Origin: Desulfococcaceae bacterium | GTDB taxonomy: Bacteria; Desulfobacterota; Desulfobacteria; Desulfobacterales; Desulfosalsimonadaceae | Length of the DNA: 64,000 nt | Reading direction: 5' to 3' | Assembly: GCA_030145385.1 (NCBI GenBank) | Contig: JAQYVU010000004.1 | Span: 1 to 64,000, forward strand | Shown: positions 58,016 through 64,000 of the stretch, in pieces | Numbering within the stretch: position 1 is the stretch's first letter | Layout: every line of letters begins with the position of its first letter | The notes under the pieces: model-generated | Database searches by the model: none | What the model saw: the letters and a program-made list of their open reading frames with translations, nothing else | What the model was told of the DNA's origin: nothing | Translations under genes and position numbers: made by a program

Positions 58016-60598
58016 ATGGCATTCCCTACTGGCTATACAAAATATCAGGAAGTCACAATAGACAGCTCTAAAGTCAGCGCTGATTTAACAGACTTTCCAA
58101 TTTTAATTGATTTATCAGACCTTGTTAAAACCGGATCTGATATTTTTGATACTTGTAGAAGCGATGGCGGTGATATCCGAGTAACCAAAAGTGATGGCAC
58201 AACCCAGTTGGCAAGAGAAATTGTTTCAATAGATACTTCCTCAAAAACTGGCGAAATGTGGGTTAAGTTTTCAGGAACTTTGTCAGGCTCTTCTGATACC
58301 AAAATAAGGATATATTATAATGGCACAGACACTGAACCAGCCAGCGATGCAACCTATGGAAGTGAGAATGTCTGGAAGAGTGCTTATAAAGGCGTTTGGC
58401 ACATGGGAGAAAGTTCAGGAGGGGCAAATGATAGCACGGCCAACGGAAATAATTTAACTGACAATAACACAGTAGGAAGTGGAGCAGGGAAAATAGGAGG
58501 AGCAAGAGATTTTGAATTAAGTAATTCAGAATATTTTTCAATAACCGATGCTAATCAAACTGGATTAGATTTTACTGGGGATTTGATATTTAAGGCTAAG
58601 ATTAAATTAGAACAGTTACCATCAACAGCTGGAAGCACATTTACTATTTTAGCTAAGGATGACGTTACTAACAGGGCATATTTATTACAAATAGGGTCAA
58701 ATGATGATAAATTAGATATCCTTTGGTGGTCTGGTGGTGATGGGACTAGTAATCTCAACAGATGGACGATGGATGAGGCTTTTGATTCTAATGATGTTGG
58801 CGAATGGATACATATTGCTGTAAGTTTAGATGTATCAACAGAAACCGCTGTTTTTTATAAAGGAGATGATAGCACTGCTCCCACCGTTAAAACTGGAACG
58901 CATGACAAAGATAATAACGGAACTTCAATAGATGATGAATCATCTCCTTTCACAATAGGAGGGAGAGGAGACGGAGATAATTATTTTGATGGATTAATAG
59001 ATGAGGTTAGAGTAGCAAATGAAATTCAATCAAGTGACTGGATAGCCACAGAATACAACAATGAAAATAGCCCGTCGACATTCTATTCAACAAGTGATGA
59101 GCAAGGCGGTTCAACAAACGCCTCAGTAACAGCATCCGTTCAAACTTTAACATTTTCAATCCAAAGCCCTACTATAACAGAAGGTAGCGGGGTTTCTGTT
59201 GATGTAATAACAGAGCAAGCAACAGCCGATAGTTATGGTGAGAGTAATTATTCAGCTGATAATTCTCTTGATGATTTGGATAATGGATTTGGGCAAAGTT
59301 TTGAAAGCAACGTAACCCAAAAGATAAATAGTTGTAAATTTAATTTAAAAAAAATAGGCTCTCCAACTGGTAATGCAGTTGCTAAGCTTTATGCTCATAC
59401 AGGAACTTTTGGAGCTTCAAGTAAACCAACAGGAACTCCGTTAGCAACATCAAACAATTTTGATGTTTCAACACTTACTAGCAGTATGCAACTTATTACA
59501 TTTGAATTTCCTGAGTCGCAACGATATGAAATGCAGGAAAATACTTATTATGTGATAAGTATAGAATATTCAGATGGTGATGTAAGCAATAAAGTCCATG
59601 TTGGAATTGATTATACTAGCCCTACTCATTCTGGAAATGAATCTTATTATAGAAATTCAGTTTGGACAGAAAGCTCTTCTTATGATTTGATTTTTTATGT
59701 TTATGGAGAAGAACAGACAACTTTTTCTTTAACATTTTCCGTTCAAGATCCAACTATTATAGTGACAGGGGGGAACGCTTCGGTATCACCGACCGTTCAG
59801 TCATTAGCTTTTTCTGTTCAAAATCCAAGCATTACAACCATAAAAAATATTGAAATCAGCCTTTCCACATTGACATTAACTTTTTCAGCACCCGAGGCAT
59901 CTGTAACAGGTGGTCAAAATGTTTCAGTATCAGCCGATGCACAGTTATTAAGTTTTAGTATATCAGATCCAGTAATATTAACCCAAGATTCAGTATTGAT
60001 CACAGCGACAGTTCAGGCTTTAGCTTTTGTGATTCAGGACCCGAGTATATCAACAGTAAAAAATCTAAGCGTATCAGCCGATCCAGTATCTCTCTCTTTT
60101 TCTGTTCAATCACCGGAAATAGAAATCACAGGAGCAACGATTGTTAATGTATCAGTTCAATCACTAACTTTTTCAACTCTCGAGGTTTCAGTTTTAGCAG
60201 TTAAAAATATCAGTATAACAGCGACTGCCCAAAGTATCGTTTTTGCCCTTAACAACCCAAGTGTTTCAGCCGCAGTGAATATAACGGCAAGTGCAACAGT
60301 CCAAGAATTAAGTTTTACAATACCTGATGTCACAATAAAACTTCCTATTTCTGTGCCTGTATTTGAATTGTCTTTTTCCACTTTAAACCCACTAATAACG
60401 GCTATTAGAAATGTTAATATAGCTTTATCAAGCTCAGGGCTTACATTTACAATACCAACACATTTAATTTATGTCGGCACGGGAATATGGCTTAAAGACG
60501 GAAGCCCAACAGGTATGGGCGATTGGGAAAAGGAAGGAGCTGTTACCAGCGACTGGTCAAAGGAAAGTGATGTAACAACTATTTGGAATAAAGAATAA
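58016..60598 (+). CDS. LamG/DUF2341 tail protein with beta-repeat stalk
   Basis: An 860-residue protein. Residues 1-110 match DUF2341 (PTGYTKYQEVTIDSSKVSAD, TKIRIYYNG). Residues 120-350 form a LamG/concanavalin-like lectin domain (VWHMGESSGGANDSTANGNN, DGLIDEVRVANE). A carbohydrate-binding-like domain follows at about 400-560. Then come about nine diverged repeats of roughly 28 residues built on SVSADVQLLSFSIQDPSI-type units, and a short C-terminal domain. It is probably a receptor-binding tail or fibre protein. Confidence 0.7.
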   Translation: MAFPTGYTKYQEVTIDSSKVSADLTDFPILIDLSDLVKTGSDIFDTCRSDGGDIRVTKSDGTTQLAREIVSIDTSSKTGEMWVKFSGTLSGSSDTKIRIYYNGTDTEPASDATYGSENVWKSAYKGVWHMGESSGGANDSTANGNNLTDNNTVGSGAGKIGGARDFELSNSEYFSITDANQTGLDFTGDLIFKAKIKLEQLPSTAGSTFTILAKDDVTNRAYLLQIGSNDDKLDILWWSGGDGTSNLNRWTMDEAFDSNDVGEWIHIAVSLDVSTETAVFYKGDDSTAPTVKTGTHDKDNNGTSIDDESSPFTIGGRGDGDNYFDGLIDEVRVANEIQSSDWIATEYNNENSPSTFYSTSDEQGGSTNASVTASVQTLTFSIQSPTITEGSGVSVDVITEQATADSYGESNYSADNSLDDLDNGFGQSFESNVTQKINSCKFNLKKIGSPTGNAVAKLYAHTGTFGASSKPTGTPLATSNNFDVSTLTSSMQLITFEFPESQRYEMQENTYYVISIEYSDGDVSNKVHVGIDYTSPTHSGNESYYRNSVWTESSSYDLIFYVYGEEQTTFSLTFSVQDPTIIVTGGNASVSPTVQSLAFSVQNPSITTIKNIEISLSTLTLTFSAPEASVTGGQNVSVSADAQLLSFSISDPVILTQDSVLITATVQALAFVIQDPSISTVKNLSVSADPVSLSFSVQSPEIEITGATIVNVSVQSLTFSTLEVSVLAVKNISITATAQSIVFALNNPSVSAAVNITASATVQELSFTIPDVTIKLPISVPVFELSFSTLNPLITAIRNVNIALSSSGLTFTIPTHLIYVGTGIWLKDGSPTGMGDWEKEGAVTSDWSKESDVTTIWNKE

Positions 60599-60607
60599 TT
60601 AAAATAT

Positions 60608-61945
60608 ATGAAATTATTATACAACTTAAAACCAAAGGACTTTTTAAAAGGATTGTCCGCAGGAAAATACATACAAAATGGAATGTTTCAATCAATGACT
60701 GATATTGACTTGTTTAGAGATAAAGACTCTTACGGGTTATTAATACCTGGATTTAAGGCGGAAGAAAAAACAGGTTCAACAGTAGAGGACCAAATAAGGC
60801 ATTTTGTAAAAGCAGGAAGTTATTTTTATGGATACGGGGATGAGGGATATTTATACAAAATCACCAGTGCTGGTGTGCCGACAGTTTTAGATTCCGGTAA
60901 TGAATCAAGCAGAACAGGAGCAATGGGCTTGTGTGTTTACCGGGATAGCACAGGGGAACGACTATTTTACATGGATGATAGCGGGAATATCGGTTATCAC
61001 GATTTTGCTTCAACTTTTAATGACACCTATAAAACCGGATTAGAAAGTGGTGTTGAGCATCCAGCCGTTGTTTTTCAAGGGGTAATGTATATCTGTAATG
61101 ACGATAAGGTGGCTACTTTGGATGGATCAACCTTAACGACCGATGCTTTAACCATAACCCCAGGCTTTAACTGTAAAGATATAAAAGTTTTTAACAACTT
61201 TTTAGCAATACTGGCGATTGATAACGGAAAATCCAAGATATTTTTGTGGGATGGTTTTTCTCCAAATTATAGTTATGAATATGACCTGCCAGAACAATGC
61301 TTTTCTTTGGAAAATTATAAAAACGATTTAGCGATATTCGGTGATGTTGGCGGTAATGTCAGGCTTTTTAGTGGTGGTGAGTTTCCAGTGATTAAGGATG
61401 GATTAGAAAGAAGGGTAACCGCCGGAGGAACAGCCTATAAAAATAATACTCTTTATTGGTTTGATAAAGACCGAATCTACTCATATGGAAGCCCAACAGC
61501 TTTTATAAGCCCATTAATACAAGCACCTTTGAGTTTGAGAGGAACTGATGCAGAATCAGGCGTTACTTACGGTGCTATTATCCCAATAGACACAGAAACG
61601 AATCAGTTTTTATCGGGAAATTCAAATGATGAATTATATATTTGGGCATCCGGAAGATATGGCGGTAACTGCCAAACCATAGAATTACCACTCGATGGGG
61701 CTACAGTCTCAAAAGTAAGAATATATACTGAAAGCACCGCAACTACAGAGGCAACAGCAGAATTAACAGCTCGAATTTATGGAGATGGTAATTATATATG
61801 TGGAGGAACAAAATATTTAACTGAATCAATGAATATAGTTGATATAGGTGTGTGTAGAGGAAATTTGAATACTATTTCTTTGTATTTAGGCTTGGATGGC
61901 ACATCTGATTTAGCAATTAAACAAATTGAAATATATGGAGAATAA
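60608..61945 (+). CDS. beta-propeller-like tail protein
   Basis: A 445-residue protein with many short beta-rich repeats (YFYGYGDEGYLYKITSAGVP, RLFYMDDSGNIGYHD, KIFLWDGFSPNY, LYWFDKDRIYSYG) suggesting a propeller, plus a C-terminal jelly-roll-like part. Similar proteins form the tail hub or nozzle of short-tailed phages. The assignment is by layout and position. Confidence 0.5.
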   Translation: MKLLYNLKPKDFLKGLSAGKYIQNGMFQSMTDIDLFRDKDSYGLLIPGFKAEEKTGSTVEDQIRHFVKAGSYFYGYGDEGYLYKITSAGVPTVLDSGNESSRTGAMGLCVYRDSTGERLFYMDDSGNIGYHDFASTFNDTYKTGLESGVEHPAVVFQGVMYICNDDKVATLDGSTLTTDALTITPGFNCKDIKVFNNFLAILAIDNGKSKIFLWDGFSPNYSYEYDLPEQCFSLENYKNDLAIFGDVGGNVRLFSGGEFPVIKDGLERRVTAGGTAYKNNTLYWFDKDRIYSYGSPTAFISPLIQAPLSLRGTDAESGVTYGAIIPIDTETNQFLSGNSNDELYIWASGRYGGNCQTIELPLDGATVSKVRIYTESTATTEATAELTARIYGDGNYICGGTKYLTESMNIVDIGVCRGNLNTISLYLGLDGTSDLAIKQIEIYGE

Positions 61946-62120
61946 AAATTTAGATTTAACAGCCCTTGATTTATTAACCCGCTTCAAGAAACATATCACA
62001 TCCGCCCCGACATTTTCACCCCGTAATTTAAATGAACAAATCCAGCTCTATGATGACGGAACAAATCAGCGTTTATATGTTTATGTAAACGGAAGCTGGA
62101 AATATTCATCATTAACATAA
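61935..62120 (+). CDS. 61-residue phage protein, unknown
   Basis: MENKNLDLTALDLLTRFKKH then a short beta part (IQLYDDGTNQRLYVYVNGSW). The ATG lies within the last codons of the preceding gene. Unknown. Confidence 0.5.
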   Translation: MENKNLDLTALDLLTRFKKHITSAPTFSPRNLNEQIQLYDDGTNQRLYVYVNGSWKYSSLT

Positions 62121-62130
62121 AATTAATTAT

Positions 62131-64000
62131 ATGGCATTTACAACCGATCAAACAAAGGAGCTTGATATAGCTTCTCAAAGAAAAATAAAAGGCACAGCCA
62201 ACGATACGGATATAAAAAATTTAGATTACGCCCAATCCAAAGGCTATGAATATAAAGCCCCTACCACCGGCACTTTAGAGGCCGGTATTAGTGGTGATAT
62301 TACTTCAATGCTACCGGATGGTTCAGCTTCTAATAAAGCTTTGGAGATTATGGGCAAACAAGCTCAAGAGGCTTCAACTGATGCAGGGAAACGATTAGCC
62401 GAGCTTCAAAAAACCCAATTTGAACAAAACAAAGTAGACCAACAAAAACAACAAAATATCATCGATACCGAGCAAGCAAATCAAGATCAGGTGATGAAAG
62501 ATTATGACACTCTTTCAACTCCTTTTTATCAGGATACCTTTGATAAATATAATGATCAGTTTGATACGGAACAGATGATCAATGACTACAAGACACTGGC
62601 TTATGACCTGGCTAATTACGGAAAGGAAATGACCAATGCTTTAGAGGTTGAGAGTGAAAGACCTTCTCTTTTATCTGTTTCTCAAGGTAGACAAGCCAAT
62701 ATAACATCAACTTATACTTCAAAAATTGCTACTGCTCAGGCTGCGATGGACGCTTTATCAGGTTCAATTAATCTTGTTTATACTCACATAAACAATGCTA
62801 CTTCCGCAATACAAGCCGACAGAGAGCAAAGGATTAGCTATCTTGATACTGTAATGAGTTTATCTCAAACCCGTGAAGGCAAGGCAGAGACAGCTTTATT
62901 AACTTTAACCACAGAAGAAAAGAGTCAAATTGAAAACTTAAAAACACAGTTACAAAGCGAAGTAGATACAATAGAAGAAACAAAAGAATACGTTGTTGAA
63001 TTAATGACAGACCCTGCAACCGCTTCAATCGTTCATAATGCAGGGGTTGAGCTTACCGATACAAAAGAAGAAATAGCCCGTAAAATAAACGATTATCTGG
63101 TTAAAAATCCTCAAACTGCAACAAATACAGACTTCGGTATTGTCGGCTATGATGACAATGGTAAAGGCATTTACGGATTTATTGACTCTGCAAACCAAAC
63201 AGTTACACCAGTTGGAAATACAGACTTAAGCCAAGGAATAGTCGGTGGTTATGATATCGGCGTTTACGCCACAGATCCAAATCATGAGGCTGCGGTGGCT
63301 TCTATTTTACAAAAGATTGGTAAATTCAACACTATAGGGGAAATGGATAATTATATCCAGAGTGTTGCCCCTGGAAGCCCTATCACTGGTCAAATGATTG
63401 CCAATGCCTCTACTAAATATGGGGTAAGTTGGGAAATGATGACAGCTATGATGCAACAGGATTCAGCTTTGGGAACGAAAGGCTTAGGAGCTACAAACCA
63501 TAATCCCGGTAATATCGCTCAATATGATAGTTTAGGCACTACACCGACAGCGGGATATAACAACTGGCAAGAAGGCGTTGATGCAGTTGCTCAGTGGTTA
63601 TCAAATCATAAAGTTGAAGAAACAAAGGAGAATGAAACTGCTACAAATTACGCAACTATGATTAATGATGGGAAAGTGAAACTTGAAAATGTGCCATCAG
63701 AATTAAGGGATGATGTTGTAAATGAATTAGCGACAATGCCATCACCACAAGATACTAAACAAGATGAGATTGCGAAAGAGAAAGCACAACAAGCAAAAGA
63801 TTTAATGTCTAACCCTGGATTAAATTCAGCGGTTGGACCGACTGCTTTAACAAGAGGAAATAAATTAAATTGGTGGGATAACTTTACCGGTAATACACAA
63901 AACTTTATTTCGGGTGTTGAACAATTAGTTAGTGGTCTGTCTTTAGACGCTTTAATTAAGGCTAAGGAACAAGGAGCTACCTTTGGAGCTTTGTCTGAAG
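62131..64000 (+). CDS. large virion protein with transglycosylase-like domain (runs off window)
   Basis: An open frame of at least 623 codons that continues past the edge. Residues about 1-300 are Gln- and Lys-rich helices. At about 425-495 lies a lysozyme/transglycosylase-like domain (IANASTKYGVSWEMMTAMMQ, GATNHNPGNIAQYD, NWQEGVDAVAQWLSNH). This fits an internal virion or tail protein that opens peptidoglycan during DNA entry, as in T7-like phages. Confidence 0.7.
   Translation, partial: MAFTTDQTKELDIASQRKIKGTANDTDIKNLDYAQSKGYEYKAPTTGTLEAGISGDITSMLPDGSASNKALEIMGKQAQEASTDAGKRLAELQKTQFEQNKVDQQKQQNIIDTEQANQDQVMKDYDTLSTPFYQDTFDKYNDQFDTEQMINDYKTLAYDLANYGKEMTNALEVESERPSLLSVSQGRQANITSTYTSKIATAQAAMDALSGSINLVYTHINNATSAIQADREQRISYLDTVMSLSQTREGKAETALLTLTTEEKSQIENLKTQLQSEVDTIEETKEYVVELMTDPATASIVHNAGVELTDTKEEIARKINDYLVKNPQTATNTDFGIVGYDDNGKGIYGFIDSANQTVTPVGNTDLSQGIVGGYDIGVYATDPNHEAAVASILQKIGKFNTIGEMDNYIQSVAPGSPITGQMIANASTKYGVSWEMMTAMMQQDSALGTKGLGATNHNPGNIAQYDSLGTTPTAGYNNWQEGVDAVAQWLSNHKVEETKENETATNYATMINDGKVKLENVPSELRDDVVNELATMPSPQDTKQDEIAKEKAQQAKDLMSNPGLNSAVGPTALTRGNKLNWWDNFTGNTQNFISGVEQLVSGLSLDALIKAKEQGATFGALSE

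Noticed and set aside
32653-64000. CRISPR array or transposon in the phage part
   Set aside because: No regularly spaced repeats, transposase or IS ends were seen.

Overview
The window joins two very different pieces of DNA at about position 32,650. Bases 1-32,652 look like the chromosome of an anaerobic Gram-negative bacterium, probably a Desulfobacterota relative. Signs are RND efflux, a TonB-dependent receptor, lipoproteins, several sigma-54 enhancer-binding regulators, glycolate-oxidase-type FAD/Fe-S proteins and a molybdopterin oxidoreductase. Bases 32,653-64,000 are more AT-rich, packed with small same-strand genes, and encode a tailed-phage genome (terminase, portal, scaffold, capsid, tail proteins) that runs off the right edge. 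The join falls inside the anticodon arm of a tRNA-Leu(CAA) gene whose 3' half is missing. It is either a prophage junction or a false assembly join. Chromosomal part: 0-5 kb is an efflux operon (98-aa protein, periplasmic adaptor, RND pump) read leftward, divergent from a sigma-54 regulator (5.0-6.6 kb). A sigma-54 promoter and three operator-like repeats lie between them. 6.6-12.2 kb holds an acyltransferase, two methyltransferases and a molybdopterin oxidoreductase. 12.3-17.2 kb is a conflict/defence island: a PIN toxin with an XRE-ImmA/IrrE partner, beside a large primase-helicase-phospholipase D protein of the TOTE conflict type. 17.2-20 kb encodes a GlcD/GlcF-like oxidase. 20-32.6 kb appears to be one functional system: a PAS hybrid kinase and a response regulator, an NtrC-type regulator, a TonB-dependent receptor, an orphan family-5 solute-binding lipoprotein, a 33-residue Cys-Cys peptide, a radical SAM/SPASM maturase, an MFS exporter and a Cache-type histidine kinase. 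Sigma-54 promoter matches precede three of its transcription units, and related palindromes (possible enhancer sites) precede two. I read it as a ribosomally made, radical-SAM-modified peptide that is exported, perhaps recaptured and sensed. It is the best candidate here for an undescribed system. Phage part: after the broken tRNA come a terminator, a strongly folded AT-rich intergenic element with a DnaA box, two tRNAs (Trp-like, Asn) and many tiny genes. Then follow a DUF932 cassette, a protein with an SSB-like C-terminal tail, a 3D-domain wall protein interrupted by an HNH endonuclease, and a four-gene overlapping operon ending in a VirD4/HerA-like ATPase. Next are a candidate structured RNA, a TOPRIM/primase-like protein and the virion module from terminase (47.5 kb) to a partial transglycosylase-bearing protein (64 kb). 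The virion operon also carries a glycosyltransferase, a methyltransferase, a metallophosphoesterase and a papain-like protein. Most phage genes lack Shine-Dalgarno sites and several units start at TGnTATAAT extended -10 promoters. That combination hints at a Patescibacteria/CPR-like host rather than the chromosome it is joined to (inference). No integrase or lysogeny module is visible.
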